Positions 53,901 through 63,235 of a stretch of DNA of 64,000 nucleotides are shown piece after piece. Location of the stretch: positions 186,001 through 250,000 of the forward strand of contig JAOCZO010000001.1 of assembly GCA_026413255.1 (NCBI GenBank), written 5' to 3'. A program made the position numbers and the translations under genes. The stretch is from Fereydounia khargensis (taxonomy: Eukaryota; Basidiomycota; Ustilaginomycetes; Urocystidales; Fereydouniaceae). A model generated the notes under the pieces. The model searched no databases, was not told where the DNA came from, and saw only the letters and a program-made list of their open reading frames with translations. Position 1 is the stretch's first letter, and every line of letters starts with the position of its first letter.

Positions 53901-54597
53901 TCTGACTGGCACGGTTGGGTGTCCGGCGAGGAGAGAAGCGTGCGCGGGCGAGAGCCTCGCTCTTGTTAAACGTGGCTTCACCATCTGATGAAGAGCTGTT
54001 TAGTGCACAGCGACAGAGACCACGCTCAATCTCCTGGTCAGAGCAGCGGCAGTCATCGGGACAAGGCGCAAGAGATGACGCTGGGACATCTACAGTTCTG
54101 CGATTCCGACGAGGAGACGAGTTTGGATCATGTGGTGAATCCAGGTCAGTGAGACTGATATGAGCTGGACTACGGAAAGGCGAGAGAGTCTCTGGGTTTC
54201 GGGAAGTGGCGCGATTGCGATCAGGTCGAGGCGAGATCATCTGTGTGTCGTCGGTGTCTGCTCTGGACGGGGCTTGAGAGCTCTGGCTGGACGCGCTGGA
54301 CAAGAGGTGTGAGGAGACCATCTCCCACGGCCTTACATCGGCATCCGAATCGAGGTTGACCAATGTGCTGGAAGAGGTGGATATGGTATCGGGATGGCGG
54401 ACACGGTCGGATGTTCGCTGGCTCATGCTACCGGGTCTCGGACTTGCACTGGAGGCTGACCTGACTGGCGACCGGGTATCCGAGCCTTTGGACGAGTTCA
54501 AGAGGCGTTCATATGAAGAGCGAAGAGACGTGGATTTGGCTGAGAGGCGATCATGGGCTTGACGAGGCGAGGAGTCCGGGATACTGAGGTGATGCAT
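50989..54597 (-). CDS. 1202-aa Ser-rich disordered protein with one C-terminal membrane segment
   Basis: Single exon, start MHHLSIPDSSPRQAHDRL. Nearly all of the first 1050 residues are Ser/Pro/Arg/Glu-rich and look unstructured. A small Cys cluster (CPDDCRCSDQEIERGLCRC) sits near residue 185. A strongly charged helix of about 50 residues (HRRSIAAIFEKMQEERERRA onward) predicts a coiled coil near 410-460. Close to the C-terminus a second helix (FVGQIEGLRGKLAELVSS) leads into a hydrophobic span (about 1095-1115, MIVLVVFQVVVMWLMLQAAQ). About 85 residues follow the membrane segment. This layout suits a tail-proximal anchored protein of the nuclear envelope/ER or spindle pole, but I recognise no family. 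The C-terminal 150 residues are the best candidate for conservation. Confidence 0.7.
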   Translation of the reverse strand: MHHLSIPDSSPRQAHDRLSAKSTSLRSSYERLLNSSKGSDTRSPVRSASSASPRPGSMSQRTSDRVRHPDTISTSSSTLVNLDSDADVRPWEMVSSHLLSSASSQSSQAPSRADTDDTQMISPRPDRNRATSRNPETLSPFRSPAHISLTDLDSPHDPNSSPRRNRRTVDVPASSLAPCPDDCRCSDQEIERGLCRCALNSSSSDGEATFNKSEALARARFSPRRTPNRASQSTHNSSSSPRRSSMDGWSGRDIVNDPVLIPKSDSSSRDNTVESRSPRKSVNMSRLSLFHRSPELASDLEQEESALSSSRTRLLGNWARRPDRGSPKHDTVHSDGPVPAMAATHDSPLRSASSPIPGDRGSYPTGSASFSASRRTPTKRITDRDDDLDNMPQSAPPSAGKYAAHRRSIAAIFEKMQEERERRAQEEKRLQEEKRAQRERERAARALGWHRRRTSHGEQEGPSFRQEQPASEEIQTVNEPEKETTESEEDELSAQSRAMARLERTRFDRFNATTPTITNQESSTGTARVHPRGRTTQSDSEPETGEDRFEQSGSKPVGLSIPFMEDLPTEEHDQKTNAASFHEHEDEEQRQTSPNAGPNQLLQTPEISSGFTFPALPSPATSSSSVSSPLRSSSAFSSPASSPRKNAHRRQRTSVVSISTNLPAQSGSAAAQAMQRALDPSTPRAGASSDPATESTPRPPATTPILVRKGETPENGQKRRSVRFSPKPEYRSDSGSGPDEDGSLDESALEPTQSLRVVNKQPTDSSASDDSDAGSHPPTQISLAPVERALRLGEQVQPEEEKQTVMPVTPATPQSFSVRLPGAYIPTPTQASPSVSRHVIRPSRATRPDFSKTANPWNSAARAVSPPLSRTPSVSSSPLSLSPRAPSSNKFHSMVRSPSAELQLSEPSIEEDEEEQDEEEQVERSLSLETPENSHLGSSDTDLSLISSRRGIPRESTPPRSFAELSNAVPFSKPVANPDDSVLTTVGQILATLKSTQAGGVKADANAVQQSAAVVVASETEAKPRVDPAQISLPDRRELEQAETKFVGQIEGLRGKLAELVSSFGSRLSAYPGKAEERLAAPSRLSMIVLVVFQVVVMWLMLQAAQARAEHLFQTVYTDPFFPAIYRPTESLGTGIPFFSTPSPRVGSPTSVHHEPLAALPRTLVRISLSLLETPLRILDFILHPQSAGQLDFHDVGYLVPT

Positions 54598-55312
54598 GAG
54601 AATAAGATGCTGTGCTCGTGGCTGGATTGGAGATGGGAACGAAGGTGTTTAGGTTGGCCAGCCGTGGAAGAGAACGGACGGATCAGGCTGAGGGCATGAT
54701 CATAGGTGGGCCGAGGTCGCCTGTGTTTGAAAGAGCGGGTATGATACCGAGAGTCGGCCTCAAGAGAGTAAGGTGAGAGAGAACGATGAATGGATGGTGG
54801 AGTGGACTGAGGAAGGAACAAACGACGACGAAGTGAGAAAGTGTTGCGGCGTGGTGCAGCGCATTGACAGTGTGATGTGGTGCCGCACAGCGCGGCGCGT
54901 GTCTCGGTTCGGCTGTGACTTTTTGTGTCTGTCACTTCCCTCTCCGTTTGTCACTGTGTTCCCCTCCTCCCCGCGTCGCGTCAAGTCCGTTTAGAGAGCT
55001 TCAGATACAGAGCGAGCAACATCGTCTCGCATCGCGGGTTACCTTCCATCATACTGTACTGCACTGTAGCGACGCCGCGGGCCTTCCTTCGTTCCGCACC
55101 ACTACTCTGCATCTGATATCCGCACGTGGGGCTTAAATGGATGCGGAATCCGTACTCAGCCCCGCCTCCATGTTTTCCGCTTCCGCCCAAGTAGTCCCAG
55201 TTCTGCTGAGCATCCGTACAGATTAAAAATGAGGGCTACGTGAGGCCCGCACACTTGGTACTGCAGAGCAATAGACCACCACCACAGCTGATCAAATCGA
55301 TAGTGTAGCAGC
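54598..55312. promoter_or_regulatory. Divergent upstream region
   Basis: 715 nt between two divergent starts. Contains ACTGTACTGCACTGTA (about 55053-55068), related to the recurrent palindrome. No gene. Confidence 0.55.
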
Positions 55313-56547
55313 ATGGCAGCGAGCGCTGACCCAGTGATCATCGAGGTCGAGGATGAGATCCACTTCCTACACAATGACAAGCAGATCGACTGGGCGCGAT
55401 TCCACGCCACCGTAAAAGCTTTCCGACCGGGCTCGACATCAGCAGCTGATCAAAATACGGTCAAGCAAGTTATGAATTACAAGCATGTTCACATAGGGCA
55501 GGCCTTGTTTGTACTCGGGCTGAATCCTGTGCATTGGCTTGATAGCCCCTTAGATGGATCTGTCGGCCTCCAGACATACGTCCGGGCCGTGACCGCTTGC
55601 CTAATGTTTGGAGATGACAAGCTCTTCGGCCAAGTCATGCCTTACTTCCCTCGCAGACCACAGCAGCTCTTCTCTGCGCTTCAGATACTCATGTCACTGC
55701 CGCCCCTGACTGAGATCGGAGGTGCGAGCGTGCATGACCGCACGCACCAGTGGCAACCGCAGGACGACCAGTTGATTGAACACATTCTCTCGATCAGCCT
55801 ACTCAAGATCCTAGCTCGGGAATTCAAGAAGCTCATGGATGAGAAGCCGTCTGCTGAAGACCTGGCCGCCATGTTCAAACACATAGACTCAGACCAAATC
55901 CTACGCGGCACCCCAGCTCCCGTCCGTGACAAGAAGCGAAGGCAAGAACCTAACATGAAAGAAGCTGAAATTCCCACTATCATCCGATCCGAATCCGATA
56001 CCCTTTGCAAGAGGAAGAGGCAAGACGGGGATGCCGACGATTCCGATCAACACGTCGTGGTGCGCCCCGTACAAGGCGCGGATGGCCGAGTGCGCGCCGT
56101 GAGTGTCACCATTGCTTGGTGAGGGGGAAACCGAGGCACATGAGACGAAAAGCGATCTTCGTTTTCGATCCCCAGGTGGCTATCAAGGTGAAGGAAACAA
56201 CTGGAAACGACCAACGAGTCTGCGCCGGATCAGAGTCGCACTCCATGGCAGGTGGTGTCGCTATGAGGTACGTAGCATGACAGCGAGACAGCCTTTGCTG
56301 CCGTAGGCGATCAAGGCATATGCTGATGCATCTCTGAAGGGTTGATTATCCCAATGCAGAAGGAAACGAGAGAGTTCAGGCCGGCACGGAGGAGGCCGTC
56401 CAAGACACCGTCGCGCCTCCGGTACGGCATTCAAGTCTCGCAAGGAGGGGGCGTGTCAATGTCCTGACGTACGCTCGTTCTGCACTGGAGCGGTACTATC
56501 AGAACGGCTTCTTTCCGTCATTCTCACCGAGTGGAGGGGGCTGTTGA
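55313..56547 (+). CDS. Unrecognised 361-aa protein, three exons
   Basis: Proposed exons 55313-56098, 56176-56267 and 56340-56547. Intron 1 (GTGAGT, CCCCAG, 77 nt) joins GRVRA-VAIKVKETTGN; intron 2 (GTACGT, CTGAAG, 72 nt) joins GGVAMR-VDYPNAEGNERV; the end is FFPSFSPSGGGC. Without splicing the frame stops at 56122 with a 269-aa product. The N-terminal 190 residues look folded and helical: IDWARFHATVKAF, IGQALFVLGLNPVHWL, YVRAVTACLMFGDDKLFGQV, QPQDDQLIEHILSISLLKIL. A basic linker (RDKKRRQEPN, KRKRQDGDADD) could serve nuclear import. The last exon contains VNVLTYARSALERYYQNG. No known domain is recognised. The spliced model is inferred from frame continuity and site quality; the first exon alone is well supported. 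Confidence 0.6.
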
Positions 56548-57586
56548 AGCGGAAGCGCGGGCAGAAACAAGAACACGAGCAAGACGAGGGAGTGCAGAAT
56601 GGAGTAGGCACGTGGCGAGGGTCCGAGGGGAGCGGCCGAGTTTGCGAGCGGGTAGACTTTTGTGGCTGAATCAAAATCAAGGTAGTAATGGCAAAGACGG
56701 GGTGGCCAAAAGTTCGGTCTTTTCCGATGTCTTGAGCATTTCTTCGCAGGTTACTATACTGTAGTTTGCGAGGTCAGCAAGGTCAGCTAGGTCAGGCCAA
56801 TCACGAAGAATGTTGCGCGCGACTTGCGTTTGCTAGTTAGGCGGCTTGACCCCTCCACAGCGCGGGGGAAGCAGCCAAACCCGCCAAAGTGGAAAAAAGG
56901 GCTCGGCCATGTCCGAAGACGAGCCAAAGCGGCTGGCAGACTTCCAACTCTTCTCGCGCGCATGTCTTACACACCAAGGCTTACTCGCCATGACATGATG
57001 ACTGAATTGTGAACAGCATGTTGAGCTAGAGATGATTCAAGCCGGATCTCGGTGACTGACTGCCTGTCAAAGACAAGTGTCGAGTTCCTTATCAGTTGAG
57101 CACAACTTGTACCGATGGATTGAGGATTGACATCGGGCCAACAGGGCTATTTTCTGACCGCTGCCCGGAATTCAGGGTTTCAATTTTTGTAATCTGGTCA
57201 AGGGGGCCATAACAAAATGAAACCGAAAGACGCAATCCTCGGCCATCTCCATGGGCCCCATCCCCTCTTCTGCTAAGGCTCGCCAATACCTGGACCGGGC
57301 TCACCCCATCCAGACCGAATGTTGCCCTGTGGACAAGTAGCCCGCTTCGATAAATACTCAGTCGGTCTGTTTTTTGCAACCTTCCCCTCCAACAGACAAC
57401 CTTAACTACCCTGCGCCCCGCCGCTCTCACTTGCCCCTGCCGACGTTTATCTCCCTGACAGCAGGTTGCTAACTTACGCCGGCCAACGGACTCTAAAGAC
57501 CTAAGACTACATCGCCAGTCGGAGCTCATCGCCCCTCTTTTCCCTTCATCCCTCTTGCACAACGCATTCCAGTCCCCCTTTCAAGA
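56548..57586. promoter_or_regulatory. Upstream region of uricase
   Basis: About 1 kb, no supportable gene. Contains TACTATACTGTAG near 56752-56764 and GGTCAGC(A/T)AGGTCAG direct repeats (56772-56795). The 200 nt before the uricase ATG are C/T-rich. Confidence 0.55.
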
Positions 57587-58693
57587 ATGTCCGTCAAGCT
57601 CGCTGAGGCCTCTTACGGCAAGGATCTCGTCCGATTCTTCCGAATCGTTCGCGACACCAAGGACCCCTCGCGCCACGAGGTTGCCGAGTACACTGCTCGC
57701 TGCCTTCTCTCTGGTGCCGCGCTCGAGCCCTCGTACACCAAGGCGGACAACTCGCCTGTAGTCGCCACTGACACTGTCAAGAACACGCTCAACTACCTTG
57801 CCAAGGTGCTCGCTCCTCAGGATGTTCTCTGCCCCGAGAAGTACGCTCTCAACGTACTCAGCCACTTCCTCAGCAATTACTCCCACATTGAGGGCGTCGA
57901 GGTCGATCTCATCCAGCACAAGTGGACCCGCATCGTGCTTGACAACAAGGATGGTGGTGCCCACAAGCATAGCTTTGTTCGCGACGGTGAGGAGAAACGC
58001 ACCGTCCGCGCTGTCGCCAAGCGCATCGGCAACGAGATTCGTGTTACCGAGCTCATTGGTGGCATCAAGGGTCTCCTTGTTCTCAAGAGCTCTGGAAGCG
58101 CCTTTTACGGATTCCACAGGGACGGTTTCACCACCCTTAAGGAGGTCAACGACCGCATCTTTAGCACCGAAGTCGAGTCTACCTGTAAGTGTCCCAGGCT
58201 GAAATTTGTTCGTATCGATCGATTGCACTGACAGCACCCTCCTTTTGTGTGCAGACTCGATTGCACTTCCTGCTCAGCACCTTCCTACCCTCCTCAAGAG
58301 CCCCTCTAACCTGCCCGCATTCTGCTCTCTGTTCAACTCTGTCAAGGCGCACACTCTGCGAATCTTTGCGCTGGATGACTCGGCCAGTGTCCAGGCCACC
58401 ATGTACAGGATGGGAGAGGCTATTCTCGGCGATGCTCAGAATAAGGCCATCGAAGACGTAAAGTATGTGCTGCCCAACAAGCACTACATTCCTATCGACC
58501 TCGGCTTCAAGGGCCTCAGCAACCTGAACGAGAAGGACGCCGAGGTGTTCCTCCCTACTGCGCACCCAAGGTGAGTTTCGTCCTTACTCGCAAGCTATGG
58601 AGGGAGAAACAGAGATGACTGACTGTTAACTTTCCTCGATACAGCGGCCTTATCAAGGCCAAGATCGCCAGGACCACACCTTCCAAGCTCTAG
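57587..58693 (+). CDS. Urate oxidase (uricase), peroxisomal
   Basis: Exons 57587-58184, 58255-58570 and 58645-58693; junctions read VEST-YSIALPAQH and AHPS-GLIKAKIAR. The product is 320 aa, close to fungal uricases (about 300). Family motifs are YGKDLVRFFRIVRD (catalytic Lys), NSPVVATDTVKNTLNYLAK (catalytic Thr), HKWTRI, GSAFYGFHRDGFTTL and NKHYIPIDL (catalytic His). The last three residues, SKL, are a canonical peroxisomal PTS1. The cofactor-free enzyme oxidises urate to 5-hydroxyisourate, the first step from urate toward allantoin and ammonium, letting the fungus use purines as a nitrogen source. No purine-pathway genes are adjacent. All active-site residues that I can check are present. 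Confidence 0.96.
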
Positions 58694-59193
58694 ACTTGCA
58701 GTCGCGCTGAACCATCCCAATCAGCTGCCCTGCTTGTGCTCCACGCAATATTTGTACATCATACCCGTCATTTTGCCTCCGCGGAATCGAAATCGTGCTC
58801 AGTATCCTCAATCTAGACGTTGAAAATGTGTCAAATGTGTGGTGCTGTCGTGCTGTCGTAAGTTAAGTTTGGCAACGTCGCAAGACATGGCATGGGCGTA
58901 TGTACAGTTCCGTAAGGGCGTATTTTGGGGCTCTTCGCGTAAAGGGATGCAGGCAAGTGAGGGAAGGCGTGGATGCGTGGCCTGAGCACCCGGGGGCTGC
59001 ATGAAGAAAGCGGATTTGCTGGCGGCCGACCGCGCGGGGTTGTAGGCCTACTCGCATGGGCGCTGGCTGCACTGCACTGCCCCTAACCAACATCAACACA
59101 TGGGCGTTCCGGTTCTTCTTACAAACCACCAACACCCATAGACACCTTGGCTTCCCTCATACACATCGTACTCTGCCTACTCAACAGATAGAC
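58694..59193. promoter_or_regulatory. Upstream region of GLTP
   Basis: 500 nt between uricase stop and GLTP start. CACCAAC/CATCAACAC-rich leader just before the ATG. No gene. Confidence 0.5.
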
Positions 59194-60205
59194 ATGTCTA
59201 CATACTTTGAGACCGTCAAAAAGGTGAGAAAGCCGGCTGCCGGTCCTTACGTTTGCCGATTCGGTACTTCTTTTGCTCAACTCCAATCTCACCTTGCCGA
59301 CTGCAGTCGTACGCCGACGTTCCCACCGAGGGCGGTGTCCAGACGAGCGAATTCCTCGAGGCCACCGAGGGCCTCGTCAAGCTCTTTGACCTCCTCGGCA
59401 ACTCGGCCTTCTCTGTTGTCCAGAATGACATGAACGGAAATATTAAGGTCAGTGCCAACCCCCTTCTCTTTTGCGCTGCCAGAGTAATCGGCACCTGAGG
59501 GACAAGAGTCGACTGACTGTGCATCGCACTCTCCTTACCTCACAGAAAATCCGCGACCGTCTCCTTTCCACTGGCCCTGATGTCTCTGGAACCCTTCAAA
59601 AGCTGGTAGAGAACGAAGGAAAGCCTGGGGAAAAGAAGCGCGTTGCTACTGAGGGTCTGATGTGGCTTCTCCGGTGAGTACTTTGATATGGGTCAGCGAT
59701 CGGGTAGGCCTTTGCTCATTCGATATCAACATGTTGGACCTCCGTCAAACTTAGCGGTCTCGACTTTACGGCGCAGGCCCTCCGACGCTCCGTCTCGGAC
59801 AAGAGCGAGGAGCTCTCAGTGAGCTTCACGAAGGCTTACGAGTCGAGCCTGAGGCAGCACCACAGCTTTGTCATTCGTCCCGTCTTTAGTGTGAGTTCCG
59901 GACTTGACGTGGTGCAGAAAGGTAAGAGGATCGTGAGACTTACATGCGATACTCCCCTCGGTCACAGCTTGCGATGAAGGCTTGCCCTTACCGAAAGGAC
60001 TTTTACGCTAAGCTTGGTTCGCCTCCCGAGAAGGTCGAGGAGGAGCTCCACCGGTGGCTGGACGCTCTTGAGAAGATTGTCAATACGATGCAGGCCTTTT
60101 ACAAGTGAGTAGACAGCAAAAGTGCGCATGAACAACGAGAGCTTTTCGTGCTAACCTGGCTTCTTACCTCTCTGAAGGCAGGGCAACTACGAGAAGGGTC
60201 TTTAG
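59194..60205 (+). CDS. Glycolipid transfer protein (GLTP, HET-C2 type)
   Basis: Six exons: 59194-59223, 59307-59447, 59546-59673, 59755-59890, 59968-60104 and 60178-60205, the most intron-dense gene in the window; every junction stays in frame. The product is 199 aa (family about 205). The sugar head-group site is intact: Asp51, Asn55 and Lys58 in VVQNDMNGNIKKI, Trp97 in EGLMWLLRGLDF, and a His in RQHHSFVIRPVF (135/136). AMKACPYRKDFYAKLG is also typical. It moves glucosyl/galactosyl-ceramides between membranes in the cytosol through an all-helical sandwich fold. In Podospora the homologue HET-C takes part in heterokaryon incompatibility. No such partner gene is seen nearby. Confidence 0.95.
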
Positions 60206-61578
60206 GCGGCTCAAACTTAGGATGTTAGAACACGTCAATGTCTGCACGTTGCAAGTTCGTCAGAATGAAAGCATAGCAAATGAGGTTACCATCCGACAGC
60301 GCCTGTATAAGCTTAATGGCATCTCGGCTCCGTCCGCGAGCGGAGGGCTGGACGTTAGGAGGATACAACGCGCGTCAGGTGCGGCTCCGAGCCAAAAAGG
60401 GGAGGGAGAACCCTGGAGGTCACGAGACCGTCTGGCTGCGGTCGCTTGTGAGTCACACTGATAGATCGGAAAGTTTTATATACTGGAAGGGTTGCCCCTC
60501 GGTGAAGATGATCAAGGTGGACCCTGGGCCAACCAGGATCTACCGTATGTCATGAGAGCAAGGACAGGATAAAGTGCAGTTAAGAGGGAAGGGCTCTCTG
60601 TATTGTTGAGGCAAGCGGAAGAAGGAAGCAGGGAGGACCCTACTCGCGTCCATCGATAAGCCCAAAAAAAAATCTCCGAGCTGGCGCCGACGTCCAACGA
60701 TAATACAGTAAAGCACCCACATGCCTTGCTATCTGCGCTCACAAGCCCTGATGAAATGAAATCGGTGATGACAGTGATGCTTTATCAGTTGCATGCGATG
60801 ACCGACCCTTGTCATCGACAGAATACAAACTGGTACAATGGCAAGTGTACTTTGTAGTAGGGCGCTTATTTGTTTTTAAGGAAGAGACGCTGCCGCCTGC
60901 GGTTCCGAAATGAAGGTGCTTTGCTTGGCTTTGTATTGGTGACTGGCGGACGAGGCTTGTCGTGGTCGTCGTCGTCGTCCCTTCCGCTAGACTCCTGTTG
61001 AGTATCGGAAGAGCCGGCTCTTGGTGATTATTGGCGCCTGTCACACCCGATTCACGTTCCTTCCCGCTGTTGCGGCAGCATGCTCAGCGGATCTTTCCGT
61101 CCTGTATTGCCCGCTAGGTGCCGACTGGGCAGAGGGGCGAGCGAGCTACTGGGTGAGTGGAATAGAACAAAGTGGAGTTTCTGTGGAGGCTGCTGATCGG
61201 AGGATCTATTGAGCTGGGATTTGGATTGTATTGGTGATCTCGATTTGAATTCAAAACGCACATGACACGCACGAGCCAGTAGACCGACCACCCTCCCACT
61301 CAGCCAGGAAGCCTTTCTCTCGCGATCTTCGCTTGGCTTTGTTGAAATCTGCCCGTGTTGCATTGGCTACCGGCTCACACGGAGCAGAGCAGCGCTGCAC
61401 CACACCGCACTGCACCGTAACCCACAGTGCGGTCTCTCACCCAACTCCCTCATCTGATCAGTCAAATACCCTACCGCTCTCCTCACACAGGGACATTTCT
61501 TCTTCCTCACCACCACAAACGTCTCTGACGACTAAAACCTTCACTTTTCCACAACAACCAACTACCTTTTACTTTCAT
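60206..61578. promoter_or_regulatory. Upstream region of FBA1
   Basis: About 1.4 kb without a supportable gene. Contains A9 near 60663-60671, GTCGTCGTCGTCGTC triplets near 60966-60980, and a long C/A-rich leader (61440-61578) before the leader intron of FBA1. Strong promoter activity is expected for a glycolytic gene, but I identify no specific site. Confidence 0.5.
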
Positions 61579-61758
61579 GTGAGTGCAACACGACGATCAA
61601 AGCATCTTCCTCCTTTCCCTCCCTTCTGTACACGAGCTGCGCCTCCACCTGCAGGCTCGCCTGTCACGCCCTAGGCGGTCATACGACATCCCTGTATCTC
61701 TCGCGTGCGACGGAGCATCCGTACTGACTGCTGTTCGTCCGTTCCTTGGTGACCACAG
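61579..61758 (+). other. Probable 5'-UTR intron of FBA1
   Basis: GTGAGT donor right after TTTCAT at 61579 and GACCACAG acceptor ending at 61758, one nucleotide before the FBA1 ATG (61760). Splicing would place the start codon 2 nt into the second exon. Inferred from site quality and position. Confidence 0.5.
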
Positions 61759-61759
61759 A

Positions 61760-62110
61760 ATGGGTGTTCTCGACATTGTTCCCGCTGGTGTCGTCTCCGG
61801 CAAGGACGTCTACAAGGTCTTCGACTACGCTCGTGAGAACAAGTTTGCCATCCCTGCTTTCAACGTCACTGTGAGTTTGCATTTCTAGCGATGCAGTTGG
61901 TTGTGTTGAATTACTTCATTCTGACCCTATATGCCTTGTCTCTGATATTTTCTTTATCTCTGCTGCTTCTCTGAACTGGCGCTTTTGCTTCTGCAATAGA
62001 GCTCCTCGGTCGCCATTTCGGCTCTTGAGGCTGCCCGTGATGCCAAGTCCCCCCTGATCCTCCAGGTCTCGCAGGGTGGTGCTGCCAACTTTGCCGGCAA
62101 GGGTCTTGCC

Positions 62111-62144
<34 letters not shown>

Positions 62145-62499
62145 CCGCTGCCGCTCTCTTCATCCGATCCGTTGCCCCTGCTTATGGTGTCCCCGTTATC
62201 ATGCACTCGGACCACTGCGCCAAGAAGCTCCTTCCCTGGTTCGATGGTGAGTCGAATCAGAAATTGCAACCTACAAAGCATTCGTGGCATGTTTCTGACT
62301 CACGGCGTATTTTCCTTCTCTCTGGCATCGGTTGATAGGCATGCTCAAGGCCGACGAGGACTACCACAAGCAGCACGGCGAGCCCCTCTTCAGCTCGCAC
62401 ATGCTTGACCTGTCCGAGGAGCCCAAGGAGGAGAACATTGAGACTTGCAAGAAGTACCTCAAGCGCATGGCACCTCTCGGCATCTGGCTCGAGATGGAG

Positions 62500-62531
<32 letters not shown>

Positions 62532-63235
62532 CAACAACGAGGGTGTTGACAACTCGGCCCTCTACACCCAGCCCGAGGACATTTGGGACATTTACCGCGA
62601 GTTCAGCGAGATCACCCCCAACTTCTCCATCGCTGCCGGTTTCGGTAATGTTCACGTGAGTAGGATCGATCCGCCAGATGCAAGAAGAAGGAAAACTGCA
62701 TTTGCTGACATGACCCTCTTTTCTATCTCTTGTTTGCCTGTTTAACAGGGTGTCTACAAGCCCGGTAACGTTTCGCTCCAGCCCGAACTCCTCGGCAAGC
62801 ACCAGGAGCACGTTCGTGCCCAGATCAAGAGCGACAAGGAGAACCCTGTGTAAGTCGTCTTTTCTCGGCCGCAAATGCGCGGTGCACGGCTACTCTCGGT
62901 TCCTGACCTTTGCACCTTTTTTCGTTTCCATCAGCTTCTTCGTGTTCCACGGTGGCTCTGGCTCTGAGAAGCACGAGATCACCACTGCCGTCAAGCACGG
63001 TGTGGTCAAGATGAACGTGGACACTGACACGCAGTGGGCCTACCTCCTTGGTATCCGTGACTACATCCTCAACAAGAAGGACTACCTCATGACTCAGGTC
63101 GGCAACCCTGACGGTGCTGACAAGCCCAACAAGAAGTTCTTCGACCCCCGTGTCTGGGTCCGAGAGGGAGAGAAGACCATGGCTACTCGTTGCAAGGAGG
63201 CTTTCGCTGACCTCCAGTCGGCTGGCAAGCTCTAA
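61760..63235 (+). CDS. FBA1: Fructose-bisphosphate aldolase, class II
   Basis: Five coding exons: 61760-61870, 62000-62246, 62339-62655, 62749-62849 and 62935-63235; junctions AFNVT-SSSVAIS, WFDG-MLKADED, GNVH-GVYKPGN and ENPV-FFVFHGG are all in frame. The product is 358 aa (yeast Fba1 359). Zinc ligands and active site are visible in VPVIMHSDHCAKKLLPW, the EMEIG/GGEEDG segment, GFGNVHGVYKPGNV and FVFHGGSGSEKHE. KMNVDTDTQWAYL and KKFFDPRVWVREGEKTM complete the class II signature. It catalyses the reversible cleavage of fructose-1,6-bisphosphate to dihydroxyacetone phosphate and glyceraldehyde-3-phosphate in cytosolic glycolysis and gluconeogenesis. Codons are strongly biased to C-ending forms, as expected for high expression. 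Being metal-dependent, it differs from the animal class I enzyme. Confidence 0.98.

Noticed and set aside
57092-57562. 156-codon minus-strand frame upstream of uricase
   Set aside because: Arg/Gly/Ser-rich without domain or homology cues; lies in the uricase promoter/leader.
61333-61674. 113-codon plus-strand frame before FBA1
   Set aside because: C/T-rich leader sequence (Ser/Pro/Thr/His translation) interrupted by the probable leader intron of FBA1.
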